Source: Linyphia triangularis
Lineage: Eukaryota > Arthropoda > Arachnida > Araneae > Linyphiidae
Assembly: GCA_963978545.1 (NCBI GenBank)
Contig: OZ021725.1
Span: 7,892,346-7,956,345 of the forward strand
DNA length: 64,000 nt
Direction of reading: 5' to 3'
Both the position numbers and the translations under genes were made by a program. The first letter of the stretch is position 1. The number at the start of each line of letters is the position of its first letter. The notes under the pieces were generated by a model that made no database searches, was not told the DNA's origin, and saw only the letters and a program-made list of their open reading frames with translations. Shown piece by piece: positions 1 through 11,541 of the stretch.

Positions 1-273
1 TATTTACAATCAACGCATTTAAAAAAAATCGTTTGGTACTTCAAAAGATAAAAAAAAAAAACTGGATGTTTTCAGTATAATATTAAATTATTTCTAGAAC
101 ATCAATTTATTCTCAAAATTATCCGAAAAAGTTCAGCGTTAGAATAAAATCGCAATCAGAACATTCTAAACGTTCCTGAAAAACAGATTAATTTGAACGG
201 GGAAATCGAAGCATCTATTTGAAATCAACGCATGTGAAGAAAAAAAATCGTTTGGTGCGGCAAACGATAATAG

Positions 274-304
<31 letters not shown>

Positions 305-320
305 GATGTTTTCAGGTGCG
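1..320. repeat. Diverged local duplication with A-run
   Basis: Two related blocks lie at about 1-80 and 216-318. Both contain 'atcaacgcat', then 'aaatcgtttggt', an A-run, then 'ctggatgttttcag'. The second block holds a long A homopolymer near 280-300. This looks like an old tandem or segmental duplication. No coding content is seen. Confidence 0.55.
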
Positions 321-330
321 CATTTTGATT

Positions 331-1890
331 GCGCCAGGACCGATTTCTGCAACCTACTCACGTAGGCATGAAAAGAATTCGAAACCGTCCACTCAAACCA
401 TTTCGAAACTTGAGAATATTTATCACTTGTTTTTCTAACACTTTCCAACACAATCAGGTTGCAAATGACCACGGGTGCCGTTCCTGCAATGAAAGATTCT
501 CGTTCTTTTTTAGGTGTTGCTTTGCTGTTGATAGCGTGCTCAATTTTCGGTAGAGCTGATTTTTAGCGCAGACGATTGATACCTAAAAACCGAATTTTAA
601 CACATCTCACGAAAATGACTGATTTAAGAACATTCCCAACAACGAACTGAAAAAGTTTAATTCGAATTTTGATTGATTTTAATTTGAATAAATCTAATAA
701 AATTTTTAGCGGTACGCAAGCTTCCCGATCATGGCGGTAACCCCAACTGTAGCTGGAAATTTTTAAATAATAAAAAGCGAATTCACAATATACTTCACTT
801 ATTTTACCATAAAGAAAAGCTAAATATCACTCTTAATTTTGGTATATATTTTTTCACTAACTTATATAGTAATACATGCATAAAAATGAACGAATTATTA
901 TTAATTAGTTTTTTAAAAAATGGAGGTACGCCACGTAAATTACTAAAAATTGAATATTCATTCAAACTAAGTTGAAAAACTAACCTATTCGAACACAAAG
1001 TTTTTACTGTGAATATTTCCTACGCATTGTCTACTTATATGGGCAATTTCTACTTACATAAGCAATTTTGAGCTGAGATCGACTCTTTATTGTGTTTGGT
1101 CACTAGGAAAAAACAACAATTTTGCATTAACTTTTTTTTTTCTTTTTTTCTCCTTAAAACTAGGTAGAAAGTATTGTCACCGACAACGAGTCTAGCTGCC
1201 AAGTTTCAACACCATTGGAAGACGAAAAGTGGGTCAATTTGTTTTCCGAAGAATTTTACGCAAAAAAAAAATTTAAAAAAATTTAATTTTATACAAAGGA
1301 TAATAGTACAAATACAAAGAATTGATAAAGTATACTTTAACGTTTGTTTAGTTAAAATAATAATAGTTTATTCATAAGTATGAGTTACCAAAAATATATT
1401 TAAAAAATCCATCGAACAAAACATTAAATTTATAGACCAAACCGCAGTTAAGGATATTTTTCTTATTACCATATGGTAACTACTTGTTTGAATGTAAAAT
1501 AAATCCATTTTTCATGTTTATCTTAAAATATTCTAAATTTCTTGCAAACTATTTCGATTTGTTATTTATAATCACCAAATTCTTATTTCTGAAACACGTG
1601 TGTCAATCACTGAATAAAAAATCCAAAATTAATAAACTTGTTTCTTTAGCAGGAACTGCGGAAGAAAAAAAAAAACACTTCAACTTCGACCTTAGCCACG
1701 TGCATTTTGCAAAAAAATCGTGATGTAATCATACGAGGATGGTAAAGGAACAAGCAAAAAATTCTAGGAATGTATGCTATTATTATTATATTGCTACTGC
1801 ATATGCTTTGCACGCTGGTTTGCATTGAAATCGATGACAATGAATGAAGAATATGCATAAAGATTTTATTTTTTGTAGAAAGTTGTAGTA
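331..1890. other. AT-rich stretch, no recognised gene
   Basis: Short open frames here are A/T-run driven and have no recognisable domain. A fragment of family D (the 'gccaagtttca' and 'attgga' words) is visible at about 1150-1235. Nothing else could be assigned. Confidence 0.5.
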
Positions 1891-2640
1891 AAACTAGGGG
1901 TATAGAAAATCGTACAACTTTAAATTGCACTATCATACTGATGTCAATTTGAGTCACTTACCGTTTTTATATTTTCAACATTCATTTAAAAAAAAAATGG
2001 CCAGTTTGGCGATATTTTTTGCGATAATTGTTGTATGGCTCTTTTTTTAAAAAATAGAAAGAAAAAAATTTCCAAAATGAGGATTTTGGCGATACACTTT
2101 TCGATAATTCTTATATAATCCTTTCTTATAATTGAAACTGGAGAGAGAAGAAAAAACGATCGTTGATGAGGTATGCTCAAGGAAAGAGAACTCTGTGATA
2201 AAGGCATTCGTTTTTCAACTTTTTACGCCATTAAAGCATTTTTACGGTAATTTCTTAGGTGGGGACGTTTAGAACACCGTTAGAACCAACAGCAATTTTG
2301 GAAAAAATCATTCTATCCGTTTTTTAGCAATTACTGAAACACATGATCTTTTCCACGCATTTATGCGATTTATGCGCATGCGCGATTTGGACGAAAACCT
2401 TAATGGTAGGTCCCTGTGCCAACTTCAACCCGCACATCAAATTTTAACATCGTAGGTCAATTTGTTCGGGAGTTATGCTGACCACAGACACACATAACAC
2501 ACACACGCACATTTTTTCTAGATAACTTTTTTGAAATCAGGATGTTCCAAAACTTTGAGAAATGCCAAAAAGTCGAAATTTTTTTTTCACCGTATACTAT
2601 ACTTTCGTTACCCTATGTATACATACGGTGAATCGAAAGT
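1890..2640 (+). repeat. Dispersed repeat family E, copy 1
   Basis: This block shares ordered landmarks with other E copies: 'aaaggcattcgtttttcaac', 'ttatgcgcatgcgcga', 'gacgaaaacctt', 'tcaatttgttcgggagtta', 'ctgaccacagacacac' and 'tcaggatgttccaaaac'. Related copies are at 38605-39300 (same strand) and 4240-4905, 40215-40680 and 42000-42400 (opposite strand). No coding capacity is visible. It may be a non-autonomous transposon or a retroelement tail; the class is unresolved. Confidence 0.6.
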
Positions 2641-3343
2641 GAAAAGGGAAGATTGTTATTTTCCCGTATGGTTACTGTTAAAATTTGTAAGAATCAATTC
2701 ACAAATGAAATATTTTAAATACTTTTTTTTGTGATTGAAAGGTATTGGATTTTTATGAATTTAAGCTAAGTGTTTTGCTTTTTTTTTTTTGTGAAAAATC
2801 ATGATGCTAAAATCTCTTTATACAGAAGCACCGTTATAATTTTGAGCTGCAAAGAATTGTTTAAAATTGAAAGAAAATTGACTTTAATTTCATTAAGAAA
2901 GATAAATACATCGTTGAAGTGTGTATGCAGTTAAACTATCCATTATCAAGGAAAATTGCACAGAAACTTCACTTGAAGTTGAATAATTATAAAATAATTA
3001 GGAAGAATAACTATTTAAATTAAACTCTTTTTATATAAAAATAATGTTGATCTCTATAGTATTCGTTAAAACGCAATCGTTGTTCGGAACATTCAGGAAT
3101 TCGGAAATTTGGTGGATTCGGAAATCCAATAAGTAAAAATAAAGAAATGGACTTAAAATAAACACTGTTTTGTAAAACGTTTTTAAGAATAATATTGTTA
3201 AAATATTGTTATGCGGAATGAAATTTACGAAATGTGTTAAAAATTTAGACATTTTATTAATTTACAAAAAAATTATAAATTAATTAAAAATAAAAATTGC
3301 AATTTATCAGTTGAAGTTTATGTTTTTGTAGGAACTTAAATAT
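2641..3343. other. AT-rich stretch, nothing recognised
   Basis: Low-complexity A/T tracts only. The longest open frames are under 75 codons and have no domain signature. Confidence 0.45.
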
Positions 3344-4142
3344 TGTTGCGTGGACGGGTTCGAAAGATTTTAAGCCAAAGCAGATCAAAACTTGCAGATA
3401 TCACTCTTCACAGATTCCTATACAACTCCAGAACTTCTCGTTCTAGTAAACACAATACAGCTCTTTTCGCAACAATAGAGCACAAAACAGCAGTTAAAAA
3501 CTTGACAACACAACTACTAAATCACTGTAAAAGACAATGCAATACAGTTCGCTTTCGGGACTCTCTGAATGCTCACTGAGACTCAGTATCTCAATTCAGT
3601 AATTACAGTCAACTCATTAGTCAACTAACCCAGTCAGCAACTGACTCAACTAACAACTAACTCAGTGACTCAGAATCAGTCAACTCACTCCCCCGCTCTC
3701 TTGGTCAGCCTTATATAGGACAGGTGAATCTTCGTGAATCTTCTAGAGGTAGATGTTTGGAGAACTTTCCAGATCTGTAGTCGAAAAGTCCTATACATGT
3801 ACATGGGATACATGTACCGAAAATGTCGCCAAATGGTCGCAAAGTTTGGCGACATTTGGTGATTTCTCGCCAAATTTGGCGACAAAAATTAGTCGCCAAA
3901 ACCGTTGCCAACTTGGCTCTATCTCGCCAATTTGGCGATATTGCCATTACCATAATGTTAAATGCCCTGCTCCTTAAAACTCGCTTCCCAGAGTTACCTC
4001 TGTAAAACTCGTTATCAAGGATCAAGAGACTCATTGCAGGGAAACAAACTATTGTATTGCCTCATGCGAAATGTACATAAATTTTACTATTTACAAAATT
4101 AGCACTACGAAATATTTACAAATATACAAAAATATTCGAAAC
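3344..4142 (-). mobile_element. LTR-like element L, copy 1 (probable solo LTR)
   Basis: Starts TGTTGCGTGGACGGG on the plus strand and shares its whole length with copies at 5538, 18346 and 20645. Read on the minus strand it has a TATA-like CTATATAAGG near 3711-3721 and a block rich in TTGGCGA/TCGCCAA at about 3825-3945. TG...CA ends, a TATA box and a downstream polyadenylation-like AATAAA in sister copies fit a solo LTR in minus orientation. In this copy the end near 4131-4142 is mutated and no clean TSD is seen. No internal retroelement genes remain. Confidence 0.6.
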
Positions 4143-4239
4143 TTGATGGAACAGTTTGTTGTTTCTACAAACCAATAAAATAGTATTTTTATTAATTGTT
4201 ACTTTCATAAAAGTTTCGCATTCAATAATAAAAAATAAA

Positions 4240-4905
4240 GAGAATTCGACTTTTTTGCACTTTTGCACATTTTAGAACATCGTGAGTTCAAGAAAGTTGT
4301 CTAGAAAAATTGTCTGTATCCGTGTATCTGTGTAACTTCGAATAGATTGAACCTACGATGTTTAACTTTTGCATACGGGTTAGTTGTGGCCATGGAACCA
4401 ATCATTAAGGTTTGCGTCAAAATTACGCATGCGCCCAGGGTATGATAAATCTATGTTTTTCAGTCATTACCGTAGAAAACGGTCTCAAACGATTTTATTT
4501 AAAATTGAAGTAGTAGTTATTTTTAAAGTGGTCTAAACATCGTCACCCCCAAAATTCCAATAAAAATTCAATAAAGGTCCAAAAAGTTGAAGAACGTCTT
4601 TTGTATATAGATCTAATCACTTGAGCATTGTCCATCAATTGATTGCCCCTTCCCTGTTTCACATACCTGAAAGAATAATGTAATAATAGTCGAAAAAAAT
4701 TTCGCCATTTTGATGGGTTTTTTTTTCTTGGTTAATTTAACAATTTTTGCCAAAATATATCGCCAAGTTGGCAATTTCTTTAAATTAATGGCAAAATGGT
4801 AACGAAAACAATAATTTATGCAATCCATGGCAAATTTAAATGCATTGATAAAATATCATAATGTAATTAAAAGTTGTGCGATGTTCCACATCCCTAGTTA
4901 CCAAC
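4240..4905 (-). repeat. Dispersed repeat family E, copy 2
   Basis: Reverse orientation of the 1890-2640 repeat. 'ttgaacctacgatg', 'tacgcatgcgc', 'gtggtctaaacatcgtc' and 'aaaaagttgaagaacg' occur in the expected reverse order. It continues into the E terminus 'tgcgatgttccacatcc' near 4880. Confidence 0.55.
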
Positions 4906-5537
4906 TGAAATATTTTTAGTTAAAAAAAATCCTCCGGTAATTTCTTTAGATTGGAAAGTAAATTCATTATTCATAGGTAGCTTTCATACAACCCTCGAAT
5001 TATGAAACCCTTTGCCAGTTCTTACTTCGACAAAATAGAACTCATTGAAATTCGATTCGGAGTGTAAAATGTTTTCGAAATCGAATTATTTCCGAAATTT
5101 ATCCTTTCACAACAACAATTTGCATAAACATTTTAAATTAAGTGTTCCTGGACAGTCGCCAACACTAAAAGGGTGTTTAAACGAAATTTTTTATTTAAGT
5201 ATAAACGGGCTAACACACGAAGTCTTTTCCGTAATTGAAGTAAATATGCGGAGTTGGGAAAATAAAATGTGATGGATCGTCTGAAAGACGCTTTGTCACT
5301 CAAAGTGAAAGAACGGGGACAGGTGCGGGCTTCTGCTGCAATTATCTCAATCCTCAGTTACCTAAAAATAGTGATTTCATGTGTCGGTTTTTCTGAATCT
5401 GTTACCGTTATTGCCTTAGCTTTGTCACTTAAGGCACGAGCAACTCTGTAGGTTTGCCAACATTTCCTTTCCACCATAAAACGTTGACATGTTATATTCT
5501 CTGCGTTCTTTTTATAGAATATCAGAAATTAATGTAT
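4906..5537. other. Unassigned AT-rich stretch
   Basis: Open frames at 5045-5272 and 5269-5451 are short, share no recognisable domain and have no clear splice context. I do not call a gene. A 'gatcgtctgaaagac' word lies at about 5276. Confidence 0.4.
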
Positions 5538-6212
5538 TGTTGGGTGGAGGGGTTCGAAAGACTTGAAGCCAAAGCAGATGAAAACTTGAAGAAATTTATT
5601 CTTCGCAGATTCCTTTACAACTTCAGAACTTTTAGTTCTAATAGATTCAATACAGCTCTTTACACAACAATAGAGCACAAACAGCAGTTAAAAACCAGAT
5701 ACACAACTGCTAAGATCGACGCAAAAGACAATGCAATACAGTTCACTTTCGCAATACAGCTCTCCGAATGCTCGTTGAGAGACAACTAACTTAGTAACTC
5801 AACTAATTCCCTCGCTATCTTGGCCGGCCTTATACAGGAAAGGCGAATCTTCGAGAAACTTCCAGGGATAGAAATTTGGAGAACTTTCCAGATCGTAGTC
5901 GAAAAGCCCTATACAGGTACATGGGGACCTAAAATGTAGCCAAATGGTCGCCAAGTTTGGTGACATTTGGTAATTTCTCGCCAAATTTGGCGACCAAAAT
6001 TAGTCGCTAACTTGGCTCTATCTCGCCAATTTGGCAAGATTGCCATTACCATAATGTTAAATGGCCTGCTCCTGGTAGAACTCGTTTTCAAGCATTAAGA
6101 GACGCATTGCAGGAAACCGAAGACAAAGAACTCTTGCACTGCCTTATGCGAAGTGTACATAAATTTTTCTTTTTACACAATTAATAATACAAATATACAG
6201 AAATTCGTAACA
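5538..6212 (-). mobile_element. LTR-like element L, copy 2, with 4-bp TSD
   Basis: Runs from TGTTGGGTGGAGGGG to AAATTCGTAACA (675 bp) and is flanked by GTAT at 5534-5537 and 6213-6216. TG...CA ends with a 4-bp TSD are what LTR-retrotransposon integrase makes, so a solo LTR is the best reading. Minus-strand AATAAA lies near 5595-5602. The TATA position reads 'ccttatacagg', a decayed form. The TTGGCGA/TCGCCAA cluster is at about 5945-6035. Confidence 0.7.
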
Positions 6213-6355
6213 GTATTTTAGCTTCTATACTACTATACTAAACTTCAACTTAACTAGACATCACTTAGACGATAGATCGTGACAGTGCTCATAGGTATTT
6301 AATCCATTTTGGCGGCGTGAAAGCGTAATGTTCGCCAAACCACAACCCTATAGAG

Positions 6356-7077
6356 CAGGGGTTCCCAACCGGTGATACGCGTACCACTGGTGGTACGCGG
6401 GAACGTTTCAGGTGGTACGGGGGTTTCAGGTGAACTAAAAAAAAAAGGTTTATTGATCTTACAGAAGATAGTTCCATGAAAGATTATTTTAAAGAGAAAT
6501 CTTTAATTAACTTCTGGATCGGATGTAAAACCGAGTACCCTTTGATCTTCTGACAAAATCTGCTATTTTTTATGCCATTTGTCACGAGTTACTTGTGTGA
6601 GAGTGGATTTTCTGAACTCTTGTACATATAAAATAAACATAGAAGCAGAATAAGTGTTGAAGAGGACTTAAGATTGAAGATAAGTTCCATTACTCCTAAT
6701 GTTGATATTGTAATCGCAGGCAAACAACAAGTTTCGCACTAAAGACTATAAAAGTATATTTTGTATGATGATTAATATTTTGCTGTGTTTGTACTAATTT
6801 TTTATTTGTACGTTTTTAGACCTATGGGTAATAAATAAAACTGTAAATTAATACCATTTTAATCTTTTTATTTCTCCTTTATTATAAGCAAATTATAAAT
6901 AAACAAATATCTAACCATTAAATATGAAGTTTTCTCAGGAATTTAATTCAAAAAGCCCTTGAACACTTTTAGAAGAGTAAATATTATACGTTTATTAAAA
7001 TATTTAGGTCTGGTGGTACGCCAAAATTTCTCAAAAAGTCAAGTGGTACGCAGGTGCAAAAAGGTTGGGAACCCCTG
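6356..7077 (+). mobile_element. hAT-family element with 8-bp TSD
   Basis: Terminal inverted repeats CAGGGGTTCCCAACC and GGTTGGGAACCCCTG bound 722 bp. The perfect 8-bp duplication CTATAGAG is at 6348-6355 and 7078-7085. CAGGG-type ends with an 8-bp TSD are diagnostic of hAT transposition. The insertion broke an M element. Inside lies only the 3' end of a transposase frame, so this is an internally deleted, non-autonomous copy. Confidence 0.93.
6449..6742 (+). pseudogene. hAT transposase C-terminal remnant
   Basis: One reading frame, with start unknown, runs through the element to a TAA at 6740-6742. It gives the hAT C-terminal pattern: an FWIGCKTEYPL segment (about 6512-6544), then PFVTSYLCESGFS (about 6575-6613), HRSRISVEEDLRLKISSI (about 6635-6688) and a QVSH ending. 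In ZBED/Charlie-type hAT proteins this region is the dimerisation domain. In-frame stops at 6551-6553 (TGA) and near 6629 (TAA) kill it. The N-terminal zinc finger and the catalytic part are absent. Identification is by motif memory only. Confidence 0.85.
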
Positions 7078-7117
7078 CTATAGAGAACAAAAGGCTATGA
7101 GGTTTGGCTGCTGTGCT

Positions 7118-7178
7118 TCCATGCTGTGCAAAACCACTTAATTGTCAATTATATTTTGATGCAGGATATACCGCAACT
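7118..7178. repeat. Short dispersed repeat, shared with 28331-28392
   Basis: 'catgctgtgcaaaaccactt' through 'gatgcaggatataccgcaac' recurs in reverse complement at 28331-28392, next to another M-rich zone. Its class is unknown. Confidence 0.6.
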
Positions 7179-7423
7179 ATACTAAACTTCAACTTAACTA
7201 GACATCACTTAGACGGTAGATCGTGACAGTGCTCATAGGTATTTAATCCATTTTGGCGGCGTGAAAGCATAATGTTCGCCAAACCACAACCCTATAGAGA
7301 ACAAAAAGCTGTAAGGTTTGGCGAGAATTATGTCTTCACTCCGCCAAAATGGATTAAATACCTATGAGCACTGTGACGATCTACCGTCTAAGTGATGTCT
7401 AGTTAAGTTGAAGTTTAGTATAG
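7177..7423. mobile_element. Inverted-repeat element M, copy 2 (intact)
   Basis: Ends CTATACTAAACTTCAAC and GTTGAAGTTTAGTATAG. The arms of about 120 bp are nearly perfect inverted repeats, containing 'gacatcacttagacg', 'aggtatttaatcc' and 'ttttggcgg'. A spacer of a few bases around 7295-7310 leaves a long hairpin. No coding content. The outer TATA could be a TA-type TSD, but this is not certain. Element F begins at its right edge. Confidence 0.8.
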
Positions 7424-8050
7424 ACTGAGCGGCGAATTTTAGGTACCTCATCGACTATCATTCTGAATGGTTTATGCAATGTCGAGAAAAGCGAGCTGAT
7501 TATGAATCCACTGGTCTGCCGTGGCAGAAATGGTCGAAACTGGCCAAAAATACAGTTTGAATGAGTTGAACTAAATCTCATTGCCAAATACGACATTACT
7601 GGCCAAATAATAAGCATTCTATTTTGTTTGGTAACCCATCGCTCTTTAATTTTCAATTAAAAAGGTTGCAGACGATTCTTACTCGCATCTTTTCAAAGTG
7701 AGCCAAGTTGGCAATAAATATTACGTCACTGATGACGTGACTGATATCTGCAAGTTTTCCGAGCCAGAGATCAGAAATCGTCTGCGCCCTTTCTCAATGA
7801 AAATCAAAGTGCGATTGGGTTACCAGACGAAAAAGTGTGTTCACTTTTTGGCAAGTTATAACGTATTTAGCAATCGGATTAAGTTCAACTAATTCAAAAT
7901 CGATTTTTGACCAGTTTCGGCTATTTTTGCCACGGCAGACCGGTGGATTCGCAATCTATACTCTCTTTTCTCTACAGTCTATAATACATTCAGAATGCTG
8001 TTAGGTGGGGTTCGATAGACTTGCAGTGTCCTCTCGTAGTGCAGTGTCCA
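7421..8050. mobile_element. Foldback element F, copy 1 (diverged)
   Basis: Starts TAGACTGAGCGGCG and carries the family landmarks: 'catcattctgaat'-like text near 7459, 'ccactggtctgccgtggca' near 7509, a central TTACGTCA...TGACGTGA near 7721-7741, then the same landmarks inverted. The right end near 8010-8050 is degraded. It is an older copy than those at 15768 or 40687. Confidence 0.75.
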
Positions 8051-8129
8051 CTAACACAGCGAGACGCTTGTACAAATGCTCTGTCCGTCTGAGGGTTAAC
8101 ATTCCAAGACAAAACAATAACTGTTCTGC

Positions 8130-8485
8130 CTGTCTTTCAATAAACATTACGTCATGAGTGACGTAATATTTATCGCCAACTTGGCGCACTTTTAAAAAGA
8201 TGCAAGTATTTTTCGCCCGAGAATAAATATCGTTGGCCCTTTTTCTCATCGAAAATTGAAAAGCGGTGGGTTACCAGAGAAAAAAAGGATGCTCATTAGT
8301 TTTCAAGTTATGACAATTTGGCAATCGGTTCAACTCACTCAAAGTCGATTTTTTAATAGTTTCGGCCATTTTTGCTTCGGCAGACCAGTGGATTCATGAT
8401 CCACTAACATTTCTCTACATGCTTTGAAAAATTCAGAATGATGTTCAATGGGGTTCCTAAACTTGCAGTCCTTTCCTAAGGAGTA
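8130..8485. mobile_element. Foldback element F, right half only
   Basis: Holds the centre (TTACGTCATGAGTGACG near 8149) and the right arm ('ttcggccatttttgc', 'ggcagaccagtggattc', 'attcagaatgatgttc'). The left arm is missing. This may be a truncated insertion or a recombination product with the adjacent copy 1. Confidence 0.65.
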
Positions 8486-8504
8486 ATGTAATAAGTAGCA
8501 CCAA

Positions 8505-8695
8505 AAATATCCTTATTTTTTGTCAATGTAATAATTATCGTCAAATATCGCCAGACTGAGTAGTTTTTTTTTTAATTAATGAAAATAAAATTTCATCGGT
8601 AAGTTTCACCAATCTATTTCAAATTTAAATGAAGTGACTAGTATTAATTATGATGTAATGGAAAATCGTGCGATGCTCCATATCTCTGATTTTAA
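8505..8695 (-). repeat. Family E terminal fragment
   Basis: 'aattaatgaaaataaaattt...gcgatgctccatatctc' matches the E terminus also seen at 4800-4890, 32700-32912, 43480-43600 and 61960-62140. Confidence 0.5.
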
Positions 8696-10288
8696 GTTTA
8701 AATCAGTAGTAAGGAAAATTTAATTAAAAAAAAATAATAAATCGTCGACAGAGCAATTAGAAAGCGACTGTAAAAATCGATTCATAAGCGGCTGCTAAAT
8801 GAAATCCCATTTCACCCCTACTCTATTTTAGAATCAGTCTTTTTCAGAAGTATCGTTTGGCAACGTTTCTTTCAGCTCGGATTTAAAAATGGTCGCTAAA
8901 AGTTCTGAAGATGAGATGGAAATAATTTGAGAAAAGAAATGTTACTTATGCAGACATTTGTCACGAGTCCTTATTTTTGTTACTTTTTTCTTTTCTTTTT
9001 CTTTCCCAGAGATACTTAAAGAAAGTCTTTATTTAGATGTTCTTCCCGCAATTGCTGGTAGAGTAATGCAAAAGTTTTTCCTGTTCGAAATTATCTTTTG
9101 GCGAAGAAAATAGATAAAGCTTTGGCGTAATTGCTAGTCGCAATGCTTTTAATGACTTTATAATTTGTTGTTAGTGATATAAGCTGTAATTTTATTTGGC
9201 ATTAACATGAATGCTCATTCATTTTGTTTGTTTTCTTATGATTACTATGAGATAGATAGGAATTACTTATCAGTCAATAATTATTTATTTTTCTTTAAAA
9301 ATGCTATAATTGTCATGTTTTTTTTTGTTTTGTTTTTTCTACCAAGAGAAATGACACTCTTCACTTCCATTTCTGATAAAAAGTAAATAAGAAAAACCAC
9401 TGTTCTTGAAAAACATGGATTTTTTTAATCATATTGTACTTATGGGAAAGTTGGGATGTGGAACACCAACACAACAACGTTAATCTCGGTGATAACGCCC
9501 AATTTACCGGAGCGAATCTCTGCAATAACAGCTATTACAACAGCGTAAACTTCAGTAAAAATGACCCTCATTGCAACATTAATCTGACAATAGCGCCAAT
9601 CATATCGGCGCAAATCTCGACAATAGCGCCCATTATATCGACGCAAATCTCGACAATAGCGAGAATATTGAAAAATTTTAAGAATATTGGTAAAAGATTG
9701 AAAAAAGAGATATTTTCCGTAGGTTTCAAAGAAAAAACTGTTAAACAAAGTGTAAAAATTCTAAAATTAATGAAAATTCGTAAAAGTTGGCATCTCTAGG
9801 ACGTCGATTGTTGTAAGTAAATTACCCTTAAACTGCTAAATGGATTTGTATGAAACTTTCAGCGTGTATTCAAAACATCCCAAGGATTAGACTTACGCTA
9901 AAAACTAGAAAGTATTTCAGCTGGTGTTGCATAAGGATCCTTTAAATTGTCTTCTTTAAATTGTGAAAATTTTGCCCTCGTTTTCCTGGTCGTGAACAAA
10001 TTAGAATTGCAAAACTGGGATTTATATGTTTTTGTTTTCTAAAATATTAGTTTGAGACAAAGTTATATGAAAAAATTATTATTTTTACTAGGTCAAGTAT
10101 ACATTTTGAACTAATGACCCACGGGACATGGGCGTTAAAATAAATATTTTTCGACACAACTTTATCACCAACTAATATTATAGAAAACAAAACATATAAA
10201 TAAAGGTTTTGCAATTCTAATTAGAAAAACAAGTACAAAATTCCCCGTACGTCTATATAGAGAATATGCACTAATACAAATTTTTGAT
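8696..10288. other. Unassigned stretch with a 37-bp duplication
   Basis: No gene is supported. A short direct repeat 'cgcaaatctcgacaatagcg' occurs twice in 9608-9665. It drives the open frames on both strands there, which I treat as spurious. The rest is AT-rich with T-runs. Confidence 0.45.
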
Positions 10289-10301
10289 AATTAATGACAA
10301 G

Positions 10302-10483
10302 GTTGGTTGGTTGTTTTCAGATTATCTGGCGCCATCAGCAACACGAGGACTATAACGCCCCGAAACATTCGTCATTACACAAGCCAACATACACTTACAA
10401 ACACCCATGCCTTACACGGGAGTCGAACCCGCAACCTCGCGGTCTAGAAGCTAGCACGCTAACCACTATACCGTTTGATCGGC
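10302..10483 (-). mobile_element. SINE A with 13-bp TSD
   Basis: tRNA-derived SINE on the minus strand. The head has a tRNA-like A box (TATAGTGGTTAGCG) and a regular B box (GGGTTCGACTCCC). The body contains 'tgtttgtaagtgtatgttgg' and 'gccagataatctgaaaac', and the tail is AACCAACC. Flanks AATTAATGACAAG (10289-10301) and AATTAATGATAAG (10484-10496) are a 13-bp TSD with one change. It is expected to be Pol III transcribed and to need a LINE partner. Confidence 0.88.
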
Positions 10484-10499
10484 AATTAATGATAAGGAA

Positions 10500-11286
10500 T
10501 GGCAGAATATAATTCGAATGGTAGATTATAATTCGAATAAATCGATCGATAAACTTTCAAGAAATTTGACTCGGGAGACCTACTGGCCCCTCCCCTCGAG
10601 TTTTGTTCCGAGAATGAGGTCCCTAATATAAAGCAAACGATTTGTAGCAGTAATTGTGAACAACCGTTTGGGTGAGGGCGGCCTCTTTTATAGGGAGGGC
10701 TAGGCCGATTGAAGGTCAGCCGCAAATTGCGATGATTATCAGGGTTGATACGAAATTACCTTTCAGCGGAGAAGATAAAAAGAACCACACAAGGGGGGGG
10801 GGGGGGGGAACTGAATTTTCAGCACCACCAAACTAAACTGGTTCTTCGACTTTTCGAAACAAAAGTTGTGAGAACTTTGAAAAATGATGCTAAACTGTTT
10901 CATTTATCAAACCATAGACAATTAAAATAGTTTTTAATCTTATTTTCATTGATCAATTCATATAAAATTAAGTAGACATGACCGTGATTGTGGCTGATAA
11001 TTTGTGGCGCAGTCTCTTCGTAGAACAAATTCTCTTAAATGACCTCCCGGAAGGTTTTTAATCGCTAGTGCGATAGATAGACCAAAGTTAAGAATATTTC
11101 AGTTATATGATATTTCAATGTACGTATATATACACTTAAAAAAAAAAAATTTAAGCCTCTCCACAAACTTAGAAAATAAGGAGTTTCTAAGAATTTTTTA
11201 AAGGTCTAAACAATTTATAATCACCTATTCAAAAATATGTTATAAGATAAGTCACAATGCAAATATACATCACTAAAAGATTGATT
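10500..11286. other. Unassigned stretch with 16-G run
   Basis: A GC-richer patch at about 10560-10710 and a G16 run at 10793-10808. No recognisable coding or repeat structure otherwise. Confidence 0.4.
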
Positions 11287-11537
11287 CTATACTAAACTCC
11301 AACTTAACTTGACATCACTAGACGATAGATCTTCACCGTGCTCCTGCTCATAGGCAATTAATCCATTTTAGAGGAGTGAAAACATAATTCTCGCCAAACC
11401 TTACAGCCTTTTGTTCTCTATAGGGTTGTGGTTTGGCGAGCATTGTGCTTTCACGCCGCCAAAATGGATTAAATGCCTACGAGCACTGTGACGATCTACC
11501 GTCTAGTGATGTCAAGTTAAGTTGGAGTTTAGTATAG
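11287..11537. mobile_element. Inverted-repeat element M, copy 3 (intact)
   Basis: CTATACTAAACTCCAAC at the left, GTTGGAGTTTAGTATAG at the right, 251 bp. The two arms are near-perfect reverse complements, meeting around 11410-11425. Its right tip supplied part of the target of the following hAT insertion. Confidence 0.82.
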
Positions 11538-11541
11538 TGAT

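Larger units (their letters stand above)
6233..7140. mobile_element. Inverted-repeat element M, copy 1, split by hAT
   Basis: The left arm starts CTATACTAAACTTCAAC at 6233 and runs to the hAT insertion at 6356. The start of the right arm resumes after 7077 ('agaacaaaaggctatgagg'). The arm then diverges, so the right end is lost or rearranged. Intact copies at 7177-7423 and 11287-11537 show that the family is about 250 bp with near full-length inverted arms. Confidence 0.65.

Noticed and set aside
9434..9799. 121-codon frame with NNN and ISTIA repeats
   Set aside because: Driven by a short direct repeat; open on both strands; no domain recognised.
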